NCBI GenBank assembly: GCA_913058265.1
Contig: CAJXPQ010000001.1
Span: 335,255-399,254, forward strand
Direction: 5' to 3'
Origin: an uncultured Oligoflexia bacterium
Lineage (GTDB): Bacteria; Bdellovibrionota; Bacteriovoracia; Bacteriovoracales; Bacteriovoracaceae
Length of the DNA: 64,000 nt
Shown: positions 34,218 through 42,361 of the stretch, one piece after another
How the letters are laid out: every line of letters starts with the position of its first letter
Position numbering within the stretch: position 1 is the first letter of the stretch
Translations under genes and position numbers: made by a program
The notes under the pieces: model-generated
Told to the model about the DNA's origin: nothing
What the model saw: the letters and a program-made list of their open reading frames with translations, nothing else
Database searches by the model: none

Positions 34218-34781
34218 TTATTGATTAATTTCACCAATACTTGGTCTGATAACTGACGTTGCTTCAGTAGTTGTAGCGGCCATAGTTTCAGTAACAATAT
34301 TAGTAGCAGTTGCGTCTGTTCCAATATTCATTTCTCTAGATTTTCTGTATAGGTCACCTAAAGTTGTTGTTGTTAGGTATTCATTCATTAAGATACCTAA
34401 GTTTTCAAAGAATCCTTTCGTAAGGTTGAATTCAGTTGTATCAACCATAGTCGTTTGACCATCAACTGATTTAACTTCTACACCAGAACTTGGAGTTCCT
34501 TGAATATCCTTTGCAGGATTAATGTTCTCACCAACACACTCTAAAATATCTTTGATAGAAATCTCGTCCATGCTTCTAGCAAGAACATAACCACCACCTG
34601 GTCCTCTTACAGACTTAACAGATCTTCCAGTTCTTAACTTTCTGAAAAGCTGCTCTAGGTAATGTAGTGAAATTGATTGTCTTGAAGAGATTTCTTGTAA
34701 TCTAACTGGGTTTCCATTTGAATGGAATGTTAAATCAAGCATTGCTCTAACTGCGTAACGTCCTTTTGATGTTAATCTCAT
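34218..34781 (-). CDS. Rrf2-family regulator (IscR-like fold, no cluster cysteines)
   Basis: 187 residues. The winged helix-turn-helix is intact: MRLTSKGRYAVRAMLDL, QEISSRQSISLHYLEQLF, and the wing KSVRGPGGGYVLARS. IscR binds a [2Fe-2S] cluster with three Cys and one His in the segment after SIKDIL. Here that segment reads ECVGENINPAKDIQGTPSS, with one Cys only, so a cluster is unlikely or would need an external ligand. The C-terminus is a Thr/Ala-rich tail. ATG at 34781 is preceded by GGAGG (34790-34794). A 12-base palindrome overlaps its -35 box, suggesting autoregulation. The cysteine desulfurase gene lies downstream, but across a terminator. Confidence 0.88.
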   Translation of the reverse strand: MRLTSKGRYAVRAMLDLTFHSNGNPVRLQEISSRQSISLHYLEQLFRKLRTGRSVKSVRGPGGGYVLARSMDEISIKDILECVGENINPAKDIQGTPSSGVEVKSVDGQTTMVDTTEFNLTKGFFENLGILMNEYLTTTTLGDLYRKSREMNIGTDATATNIVTETMAATTTEATSVIRPSIGEINQ

Positions 34782-34893
34782 TTGTCATCCTCCATAATCT
34801 AATTAAACAAGTTGTATTTGTAATAGGGAATTTTTCTTCCTTGACTCCCAAAATTATTTGACACTTTCGGTTTGTCTAATAATCTCTTTTAAA

Positions 34894-34923
34894 ATTATGG
34901 CTCGTTTTAGTTGTTGACGTCAA
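34894..34923 (-). promoter_or_regulatory. Promoter of the Rrf2 gene
   Basis: Read on the minus strand: TTGACG (34923-34918), 18-base spacer, CATAAT (34899-34894). Five of six bases match in each box, and it lies about 110 bases before the start codon. The -35 box is inside a palindrome (34913-34924). Confidence 0.55.
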
Positions 34924-34924
34924 C
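34913..34924. promoter_or_regulatory. 12-base palindrome over the -35 box, probable operator
   Basis: GTTGACGTCAAC is a perfect palindrome and covers the -35 box of the Rrf2 promoter. A dimeric regulator bound here would block RNA polymerase. The Rrf2 product itself is the first candidate; this is inference. Confidence 0.4.
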
Positions 34925-35065
34925 TCTTTATTACTTAAGATTACTTAAAAAGTTCTTACATCAAGTATAAGATCTAACTAATTAATATTAAACATCTTTT
35001 TAAGTTAAATGTAAGGCTATTTTTATGCTGCAATGAGGGAAAAGATTGCCGAGCAACTTACTCAG

Positions 35066-35530
35066 CTATAAACCTGAGACTTCAATTAGTTCGAAATTTC
35101 GACTTTTCAACCCGTTAGAGCTGCAAACATCATTTATTGATATTTCTAAAAAATAGACTTTAAATTCTTCAGGCAGTTCTTTATATATAGAATGAATGAA
35201 CTTTTTCCCCCATTCAACTAAAAAAAATTGCTTATTCTCTACATATTCACCAATTTCTAATTGAATAATCTCATCTCTTTCTTTAATGCGGTAGAAGTCC
35301 CCATGAAGTATATCTCCAGATTCATAAAGTATTGAGTAAGTTGGGCTCATAGTCCCCTCATCATTTTCCTTATCAATAAAAATTTTTGCAAAGGTAGTCT
35401 TACCTGCACCAAGAGGACCATCGAGAATAATGAGGGCAGGCATTTCAACTTCCTGCTTTAGTTCATAGCTAATATAAGGAAGGTCAGATTCAAAAACTTT
35501 TCTCCAGCTACGAAGCTCTTTCTCAACCAT
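35066..35530 (-). CDS. tsaE: tRNA threonylcarbamoyladenosine biosynthesis ATPase TsaE
   Basis: 154 residues. Walker A DGPLGAGKTTFAKIF, then the TsaE-specific SPTYSILYE, HGDFYR and EWGKKF motifs. TsaE couples ATP hydrolysis to the TsaB-TsaD complex that makes the t6A base at position 37 of ANN-decoding tRNAs. The protein lacks the longer N-terminus of some homologues. Last gene of the operon cdaA-ybbR-glmM-nnrDE-tsaE; its ATG is adjacent to (shares one base with) the stop codon of nnrDE, a common pairing in bacteria. The C-terminal 25 residues (SINDVCSSNGLKSRNFELIEV) are not typical. TsaB and TsaD are not in the window. Confidence 0.9.
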   Translation of the reverse strand: MVEKELRSWRKVFESDLPYISYELKQEVEMPALIILDGPLGAGKTTFAKIFIDKENDEGTMSPTYSILYESGDILHGDFYRIKERDEIIQLEIGEYVENKQFFLVEWGKKFIHSIYKELPEEFKVYFLEISINDVCSSNGLKSRNFELIEVSGL

Positions 35531-37131
35531 TATTTTTCCCTATAAATTTTGTCATAACTATCTTCAAGGGTATTAAAAGCATCAGGAAGGCACTTAATCA
35601 GAGACCTAGCAGACATGGCACGTACGCCAAATTTATCCGCTGCAAGTTTACCAGCAATAGAATGAATATATATAGACTCAGCTATTACTCGATTCATCTC
35701 TTCATATCTCTGAACTAAAGGAGTCTTCTCTTTTAAAGATTCCTCTTGACCTAATAAACCGCCAAGGATCCCCGCGAGAACATCACCAACACCACCAGTG
35801 GCCATTCCATCATTAGGATTAAAGTTGAAATAAGTATTCCCATCACTACTACCTAAGAATGTACAAGGCCCTTTGAGAACGACAGTACAGTTGATATTAT
35901 CCACCATCTCTCTCAAGTAACTAATAGGGCTTTGTTCAAGTTTTTCGTATTCTAATCCAGCAAATCGACAAAATTCTCCAAAATGGGGTGTTAATACCGT
36001 TGGAGCATTTCTCATTGCGAATACTTGTTTATCTTCTTGGTAGCTTAAAACGTTTATGGCATCAGCATCAATAACAACAGGTCCATCAAAGTTATTAAGA
36101 ACTTCTAAAACAAGTCTTCGCGACCTGGCCGACCTGGATAATCCCGGACCGATAACAATTGATGAGTACTTATTAAGATCTTTTATTAATATATCCCACT
36201 TAGCAGTATCAAGAGGAACATACCCGTACATAATTTCAGGAATCAGTCTTGGAATAAGCTCTTGATACTGAGGCTCCCAAGTAGCAACTGTCACAAGACC
36301 TGAACCAACTTTAAGTGAAGCTATACCTGCAAGTGCCGCAGCACCAGTCAGACCATGAGAGCCACCTAAGATAAGAGAGTGTCCAAATCGTTTTTTATCA
36401 GCAAACTTATCTCTTGGGCTTAGAAGATCAAGCATATACTCTGGCTGTAATAAATATTTATTTCCCTGATTTTGAAAGTCTTTAGGTAGGCCCACGTCAA
36501 CAGTGTGAAGAACTCCTGTGTACTTTGCTCCAGCAGAAATATAATGTCCCTGCTTTGGAAAACCTATAGCTAAGGTCATATCTGCAAGAATAGCATTCCC
36601 TTGGATTGCGCCAGTATTGCTCTCAACTCCAGACGGAATATCCATCGCAACTATAAATAAAGCACTATCGTTAACATAACTAATAACATCATACATAAAG
36701 TTAGATAAAGGGAGTTGAACTCCCGTGCCAAAGAGTCCATCAACAACAATTGGCGAGCCCATTTGTTGGAAGTAACCGCTAACCTGTTCAACACTCTCTA
36801 TATAATTAATCGATACACCATAGGCTTTTGCCATTTTTACTTGATTTAAAAGTTCTTTAGAACAATCACTTTCGGGAAACATGAGAAAGCCGCGACATCT
36901 GTGTCCTTTATTAGAAAGGTGTCTTGCAACTGCCATAGCATCAGAGCCATTACACCCCTTACCAATTAGGAATACAATCTCCTCCCTTAATCCTTGCTCG
37001 TCAATAACCTGGCCAATTATGTGAGAGCCTTGGACTCCGATATTTTCAATAATTAAAGCTTCATCAAAGCCAAACTCTGACTTCGCAATATCTTCAATTT
37101 CTCTCATTTCATCAACGGAAACAACTCTCAT
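35530..37131 (-). CDS. Bifunctional NAD(P)HX epimerase and ADP-dependent NAD(P)HX dehydratase
   Basis: Repairs NADH and NADPH that have been hydrated. 533 residues. N-terminal YjeF_N epimerase domain (1 to about 215): MREIEDIAKSEFGFDEALIIENIG, GKGCNGSDAMAVARHL, and DGLFGTGV. C-terminal dehydratase domain (about 225-530), of the ribokinase-like fold: GHSLILGGSHGLTGAAALAG, VIDADAINVL, LTPHFGEFCRFAG, and the nucleotide site GMATGGVGDVLAGILGG. Both domains look intact. It starts 11 bases after glmM and overlaps tsaE by one base. Equivalent to E. coli NnrDE (YjeF). Confidence 0.92.
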   Translation of the reverse strand: MRVVSVDEMREIEDIAKSEFGFDEALIIENIGVQGSHIIGQVIDEQGLREEIVFLIGKGCNGSDAMAVARHLSNKGHRCRGFLMFPESDCSKELLNQVKMAKAYGVSINYIESVEQVSGYFQQMGSPIVVDGLFGTGVQLPLSNFMYDVISYVNDSALFIVAMDIPSGVESNTGAIQGNAILADMTLAIGFPKQGHYISAGAKYTGVLHTVDVGLPKDFQNQGNKYLLQPEYMLDLLSPRDKFADKKRFGHSLILGGSHGLTGAAALAGIASLKVGSGLVTVATWEPQYQELIPRLIPEIMYGYVPLDTAKWDILIKDLNKYSSIVIGPGLSRSARSRRLVLEVLNNFDGPVVIDADAINVLSYQEDKQVFAMRNAPTVLTPHFGEFCRFAGLEYEKLEQSPISYLREMVDNINCTVVLKGPCTFLGSSDGNTYFNFNPNDGMATGGVGDVLAGILGGLLGQEESLKEKTPLVQRYEEMNRVIAESIYIHSIAGKLAADKFGVRAMSARSLIKCLPDAFNTLEDSYDKIYREK

Positions 37132-37142
37132 ACTTATCCTTT

Positions 37143-38507
37143 CTATATACCTATTTCTGTTTTAACAACGTCTACGATTTCGTCACATGCCCAGATAACA
37201 TCAGCCTCAACTTCACCTTCGACCATAACTCGAGCAAGGTTCTCTGTCCCCGAATATCTCAGCAGAACTCTTCCCTTATCATTCAGCTTATCTTCAACCT
37301 TTTTCACAACTTTAACAATACTAGGTATAGATTCGAATTCTTTTTTCTCTTTAACTTTTATATTTTTTAAAATTTGTGGCACCAGAGTCACTTCTTTAGT
37401 GAGCTCCTCAAGAGTTTTATTATAATATTTAAGGCATTCAATCACTTTTAAAGCTGCAAGAATACCATCTCCAGTGGTGGAGTAATCTTTGAATATAATA
37501 TGTCCACTGGGCTCCCCACCAAATACAGACTTAGATTCAAGCATTCTTTTAACAATATATCTGTCACCAACTTGTGATCTAAAAAATGTCCCACCAAGTG
37601 ATTTAACATATTTCTCTAGACCAAAATTACTCATGACTGTTCCAACGACCTCTTTACCAGAACCAAGCTGTCCAGTCTCAATCATAAATTTTGCCATAAT
37701 ACCTATTAACTTGTCTCCATCGACAATTCGACCTTTGTGATCAACAATCGCCACTCGATCTCCGTCACCATCAAGACAAATACCTAAGTCAGCACGGTAC
37801 TTTAATACCGCCTCAGCACAAGTTTCAGGATGAAGTGCTCCGACATTTTTATTGATATTTGTACCATCAGGAGCATTGCCGATTGAAATAATGTCAGCAC
37901 CCAACTCTTCGAAGGCCAAAGGAGCAACTTTATAGCCAGCACCATTGGCACCATCTATAACTAAACGCATTCCCTCTAAAGTATATTCGTCAGAGAGCGC
38001 CTGCTTAACTTTTACAATATATCTGCCAACGACTTCGTCCAGACGCTTAGCATTTCCAAGTTCATTATCTAACTTCTTAGGAATCAAATCAGCATTGAGC
38101 ACCATATTTTCTAATTCAATCTCTACCGTATCCGGAAGTTTGTGACCTGTGCGATCAAAGATTTTAATTCCGTTATCGTAGTAAGCATTATGAGAAGCAC
38201 TAATCATCACACCTGCATCTGCACGCATTGATTGAGTAACAAATGCCACTCCTGGTGTTGGTAATGGACCTGTGAGGATTGCCTTTCCTCCCTGGGAACA
38301 AACACCAGCAGAAAAAGCTTGCTCGAACATATAGCATGAGAGTCTTGTGTCTTTTCCAATAATAATAATAGGTTTCTTGTTTTTAGAATATTTTTGAAAA
38401 TGGGCCGTCACTGCACGACCAAGGGAAAAAGCAATTTCGCCGGTCATAGGAAAAACATTTGCTCTTCCTCTAATACCGTCTGTTCCAAATAGTTTTCTTT
38501 TACTCAT
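37143..38507 (-). CDS. glmM: Phosphoglucosamine mutase
   Basis: Converts glucosamine-6-phosphate to glucosamine-1-phosphate for UDP-GlcNAc, the precursor of peptidoglycan and LPS. 454 residues, standard length. Conserved: KLFGTDGIRGRAN at the start, active-site Ser in GVMISASHNAYYDNGIK, the metal loop GICLDGDGDRVAIVD, sugar-binding GGEPSGHII, and the phosphate-binding RYSGTENLARVM. It follows ybbR by two bases. In many Firmicutes, GlmM is bound and inhibited by the CdaA c-di-AMP cyclase, encoded next to it, as here. Confidence 0.96.
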   Translation of the reverse strand: MSKRKLFGTDGIRGRANVFPMTGEIAFSLGRAVTAHFQKYSKNKKPIIIIGKDTRLSCYMFEQAFSAGVCSQGGKAILTGPLPTPGVAFVTQSMRADAGVMISASHNAYYDNGIKIFDRTGHKLPDTVEIELENMVLNADLIPKKLDNELGNAKRLDEVVGRYIVKVKQALSDEYTLEGMRLVIDGANGAGYKVAPLAFEELGADIISIGNAPDGTNINKNVGALHPETCAEAVLKYRADLGICLDGDGDRVAIVDHKGRIVDGDKLIGIMAKFMIETGQLGSGKEVVGTVMSNFGLEKYVKSLGGTFFRSQVGDRYIVKRMLESKSVFGGEPSGHIIFKDYSTTGDGILAALKVIECLKYYNKTLEELTKEVTLVPQILKNIKVKEKKEFESIPSIVKVVKKVEDKLNDKGRVLLRYSGTENLARVMVEGEVEADVIWACDEIVDVVKTEIGI

Positions 38508-38509
38508 TA

Positions 38510-39412
38510 TTACTCCATAAAGACAGTGACTGTCTCCGGTTCTATTTTTAATAATTCCACACCATCAGGTAACTCTGCGGTTAACTGAATTTCATATTTT
38601 TTCCCTGTTTTATTAGGGATGGTTGCAATTACGCTCACTATACTAGAATCCATTGATTTAATAAAGTTCTCTTCTCCTCTTACTAAAATAGATACGGTTT
38701 TTGGTGAGGTTCGATTAATCATTTTTACGCTCTGGAAAATTATGGGCAACTGCACAAACTTAAATTCGATAACTTTTGTTTCGATCCGATACTGGAAGTT
38801 AATGAGAGTTTGATCATAAGAAACTCGATTATCAATATTCTTTACTGGTATATTTCCACTAAACTCTTTGGTTATATCAAATGTAGGGAGCGCACCCAAG
38901 TTAAAAACCTTCATATTACTAACAATTGATTTTGGTCCCGTTACCATTACCGAATTTGGACTGAAGCTGATTTTTCCATTAACTGGAAGATCCTCTTCTC
39001 CATCCACAGAGACTGGTAGTTTCTTCTTAAGCGTTTTCTCAAGCTGAACTTCCATCGATCTTGGTTCCATCGCCACAAGCGTAACCCCAAGAGGCAGTTT
39101 GGTTTGAAACTTTTCTAGATTTAATTTAAATTTTTTACGTTTCTTATTATAGTATTTTTTAGATTTAATTGTGATCTTGTGCTCTGTATCGATAAACTTC
39201 CTTACAAATAACCCAGGTCCCTTCACAATATATTCAACTTTCGTTTTTAATACATTTTTGACTGACATACCCTTAGGTGTCTCCACATGAATTTCAATAA
39301 ATTTTGAAGTCGTCAGTTCCGCAGAACTTACGACATACATCCAAATTAGAATACTTGTCAGTATTGAGAATACTTTTAACAAGAAGCGTTTTTTTTGAAA
39401 GATTCGTCTCAA
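38510..39412 (-). CDS. YbbR-domain protein, membrane-anchored
   Basis: 300 residues. One N-terminal membrane helix (VFSILTSILIWMYVVSSAEL) and three YbbR-like beta units, e.g. PVSVDGEEDLPVNGKISF. The start codon is TTG, within the TTGA that overlaps the cdaA stop by four bases. In Firmicutes the protein in this position (CdaR) activates the cyclase CdaA. The order cdaA-ybbR-glmM is the same here, so a regulatory role towards CdaA is inferred from context. Confidence 0.82.
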   Translation of the reverse strand: MRRIFQKKRFLLKVFSILTSILIWMYVVSSAELTTSKFIEIHVETPKGMSVKNVLKTKVEYIVKGPGLFVRKFIDTEHKITIKSKKYYNKKRKKFKLNLEKFQTKLPLGVTLVAMEPRSMEVQLEKTLKKKLPVSVDGEEDLPVNGKISFSPNSVMVTGPKSIVSNMKVFNLGALPTFDITKEFSGNIPVKNIDNRVSYDQTLINFQYRIETKVIEFKFVQLPIIFQSVKMINRTSPKTVSILVRGEENFIKSMDSSIVSVIATIPNKTGKKYEIQLTAELPDGVELLKIEPETVTVFME

Positions 39413-40212
39413 ACTGATGCTCCTTCTTTTCTTGTTCGATATGGAGAATTTGTTGAGTACAAATTATTTCTAAGTTGCCTTCTTAAGTCTTTCTCATCTT
39501 CACATTCATAAAACTTACCATTTAAACAAATACTTATTTTCCCACGCTCTTCACTTACGATAACGACAATAGCATCACTCACCTCGGAAATACCTAACGC
39601 GGCCCTGTGTCGTGTACCATAATGTCTATCCAGTTCAATATTTTTACTAAGAGGAAGAAAACAACCAGCAGCTTGAATGCGGTTATTATAAAGGATTAAT
39701 GCTCCATCATGCATAGGTGAATTATTTTGAAATAATGTATAGATAATATCGGAGTGAATAGAACAATCTAATTTTGTTCCCGTAGATGAGTAATTTAACA
39801 AACCATGATTACGTTCAAACACAATTAAAGCACCTGTTCTCTCGCGACTTAAAGCAGAACATGCAAGAACGACTTCCTCTATTTGACTATCATAGGCCTG
39901 TAGTTTTTTCTTTCCAAACAAACTCATCTGACCAAACATCGCAAGTGCTGTTCTAATTTGTTCCTGAAAAAGAATGACTGCAATTATGAAAAAATAATCT
40001 AGAAAGTTTTTTAAAATCCAATTAAGCGAGTAGAGTTCAAAACTTAAACTGAACCAATACATGGTTGCAATGGCAAGAAGTCCCATTAGAACTTGGACAG
40101 ACCTGGTTCCTTGGATGATCGCAAAGAATCGATAAAGAATCATTGCAACAATAACAATGTCCAACATATCTATTAAATTGAAGTTTCCAAATAAACTTAT
40201 AAACGTTTCCAC
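39409..40212 (-). CDS. cdaA: Diadenylate cyclase CdaA
   Basis: Makes cyclic di-AMP from two ATP at the membrane. 267 residues; three membrane helices at the N-terminus (about 12-80), then a DAC (DisA_N) domain with both signature motifs: MHDGALILYNNRI (the DGA motif) and GTRHRAALGIS (RHR). The start is GTG at 40212, preceded by GAGGG on the minus strand. It is the first gene of the five-gene operon. Cyclic di-AMP is best known from Firmicutes and Actinobacteria; its occurrence in this group is less described. No c-di-AMP phosphodiesterase (GdpP, PgpH) is visible in the window. Confidence 0.93.
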   Translation of the reverse strand: METFISLFGNFNLIDMLDIVIVAMILYRFFAIIQGTRSVQVLMGLLAIATMYWFSLSFELYSLNWILKNFLDYFFIIAVILFQEQIRTALAMFGQMSLFGKKKLQAYDSQIEEVVLACSALSRERTGALIVFERNHGLLNYSSTGTKLDCSIHSDIIYTLFQNNSPMHDGALILYNNRIQAAGCFLPLSKNIELDRHYGTRHRAALGISEVSDAIVVIVSEERGKISICLNGKFYECEDEKDLRRQLRNNLYSTNSPYRTRKEGASV

Positions 40213-40260
40213 AATTTTCCCTCGAGTACCTAACCTATCGGAATTTTGTTAGAAATCATT

Positions 40261-40290
40261 AAAAAACCCGCCATTAGAGACGGGTTTTTT
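40261..40290 (-). terminator. Terminator between the regulator gene and cdaA
   Basis: AAAAAACCCG (40261-40270), ten-base loop, CGGGTTTTTT (40281-40290). The A-run and T-run make it able to act in both directions; it lies between cdaA and the PilZ-GAF-AAA gene, both on the minus strand, so it ends neither clearly: on the minus strand it follows the cdaA start side, not its end. It may instead isolate cdaA from transcription entering from the upstream gene. Confidence 0.6.
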
Positions 40291-40315
40291 ACATATAAAT
40301 TTATACTTTTTTTGT

Positions 40316-42274
40316 TTAAGCCGCTTCTTCGTTTTCAGGTGAATCACCTTCACCTTGATTAGCAAGAATTGCATCAGATTGAAGTAGTTTCTTTCTTAAA
40401 GCTTCTCTGGAAATACCCATTTCCTTGGCCGCTTTAGATTTATTACCTTTATTCCTTTTAATCTCAGCAAGAATCATCTCCCTCTCCACGAGAGCGACTC
40501 TATCTTTTAACGGTAGTTGAAAGTTTCTTGCAAAAGGTATGGCATCAAGACTATGCATACTTGACTTAGTCATATCAATTACCGGAATAGCACCATTCTT
40601 ATTAATTTTACTAATAACATGGGCCTTTGGATTGTATAAAACAGCTTTTTGTACTGCTTGTTGCAACTCACAAACATTCCCAGACCAATCGTATTGTTTA
40701 AACTGTTCAATAACCTCTTTGGAGAACTCTTTTAAGAGGAGTCCCTGCTTACGACATTCTTTACGTAGAAAATATGAAGTTAAAGATTCAACATCGTCTG
40801 GTCTCTTTCTAAGTGGTTCAACCACAAGAACTGACTCTTGAATATAATTATAAAACTCTAAATGAAAGTCACCATCATTTTGCGCCATTCTTCTAAGGTC
40901 AAGACTAGAGGTAAAAATCATCCTTGCATCAAATGTTATATTTGAATTAGGAAGCCTTCTTTCTTGAATGAGCTTAAAGAGTTTTGCTTGTACCTCAAGT
41001 GGTAGATGTCCTACTTCATCGATAACAAGGGTCCCACCTTGGCATTCTTCAAAGACACTTGAGTTCTTATCAGAGCCAAACAGTTGTGCCAAAAGATCCT
41101 CAGCACTGCTTCCCTTACAGTTAACAGTTATAAACTTATTTAAGCCTCTCTTTCCTTCATTATGAACAATACGTGCAAGTAATTTTTTACCGACACCAAA
41201 TTCTCCATTAATAAGTAAAGACGAATCGATATCTTTTAACTTCACGATTGATTTTCTAATTTCATTTGTACTAGCTGATTTTCCAATATACGCATGCTCT
41301 CTATCATAAGGAGTTGAAAACCGCCTAATTAAAGATTTCTCAGATATTGGGTTATAATTGTGGAATACTGAAGAAAAAATCAATGAAAGGACTTTCATCG
41401 TCTTTTCATCTTCTTCAGTAAAACGATCTTGGTTTCTTTTATTTAAAACTTCAATAACACCGATAACTTTGTCTTCCCTATTCGTGATTGGATGACAAAG
41501 AATTGACTTAGTCTCAAAACCCGTTTTTTTATCCATATCTTGAGTAAATCTGACCTTATCTGTAATGGCATCAATATTAAGAGGAACTCCTGTCGTAAAA
41601 ACTGAGCCTGCAATTCCTTTTCTGTAATCAAACTTTAATACTTCTTTATCCACCCCGAGAGCAGCAACCGCTTCTAGCTCGTTAGTGTGAGGATTGATAA
41701 GAAAGATACTGGCACGTTGAGAGTTTTGTATTCTAGAAATTTCTTCAAGCATGCTTTTTAAAAATGTCTCTTGAGATCCAAATGCTGTTATGTCCTTAAA
41801 TAAAGAAAGCATTAACGAGAAGATCTCAAAGCCTTCAGTTGCTTTTTTGTACCTTTCGCTAATGGCCATAGTCGTTATACAATCTCTAGCTCGATCTGGA
41901 GAGAATCCTAGAACATACTGCTCAATGAATCTCTTCATTTGAGGTTGCTCATCTTCATCCATTTCCACACCATATATCATCGTCTCATTTTCTTGGTCTG
42001 GCTCGTAGCCAAATGATCTTACAACAAAGCCTTCCATATCAAGGTGAAGTCTTTTGTATTGAACACTCATTCTAATATTTGTATTTACACTTATCCGTTG
42101 CTTGGTAGTGAACCCTAGACCTGTAATGGATACATCTTCGAGCTTTCCATCCATTATAGTTACAAACTTACCCATTTCATCTTCAGCTTCAAACGTACAA
42201 CGAACATCGTCCTTTGATTCCACCGGAATTCGAAATGATTGAAAAAATTTAAATTCTTTAAAGCTAGTGAGCAT
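40316..42274 (-). CDS. PilZ-GAF-AAA-Fis regulator with degenerate AAA domain
   Basis: 652 residues. Residues 12-120: PilZ-like domain (LEDVSITGLGFTTKQR, the D-x-S-x-x-G pattern). Residues 165-305: GAF domain. Residues 330-545: AAA+ domain related to sigma-54 activators, with Walker A GEFGVGKKLLAR (357-368) and Walker B GGTLVIDEVGHLP. The GAFTGA loop that contacts sigma-54 is missing: LAQLFGSDKNSSVFEECQGG runs straight on. The arginine-finger region FREDLYYRL is FHLEFYNYI. About 605-640: Fis-type helix-turn-helix NKSKAAKEMGISREALRKKL. So it probably binds DNA but does not activate sigma-54 promoters. C-di-GMP through the PilZ domain is possible, although the RxxxR part is weak. Confidence 0.88.
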   Translation of the reverse strand: MLTSFKEFKFFQSFRIPVESKDDVRCTFEAEDEMGKFVTIMDGKLEDVSITGLGFTTKQRISVNTNIRMSVQYKRLHLDMEGFVVRSFGYEPDQENETMIYGVEMDEDEQPQMKRFIEQYVLGFSPDRARDCITTMAISERYKKATEGFEIFSLMLSLFKDITAFGSQETFLKSMLEEISRIQNSQRASIFLINPHTNELEAVAALGVDKEVLKFDYRKGIAGSVFTTGVPLNIDAITDKVRFTQDMDKKTGFETKSILCHPITNREDKVIGVIEVLNKRNQDRFTEEDEKTMKVLSLIFSSVFHNYNPISEKSLIRRFSTPYDREHAYIGKSASTNEIRKSIVKLKDIDSSLLINGEFGVGKKLLARIVHNEGKRGLNKFITVNCKGSSAEDLLAQLFGSDKNSSVFEECQGGTLVIDEVGHLPLEVQAKLFKLIQERRLPNSNITFDARMIFTSSLDLRRMAQNDGDFHLEFYNYIQESVLVVEPLRKRPDDVESLTSYFLRKECRKQGLLLKEFSKEVIEQFKQYDWSGNVCELQQAVQKAVLYNPKAHVISKINKNGAIPVIDMTKSSMHSLDAIPFARNFQLPLKDRVALVEREMILAEIKRNKGNKSKAAKEMGISREALRKKLLQSDAILANQGEGDSPENEEAA

Positions 42275-42361
42275 AAATAATCTCCTAATAGATTGTATCT
42301 AGAGGAAATATCGGTGACTTAACAATGAAACTTTAGTTTTTTGACCATTAATTTTGGCACA

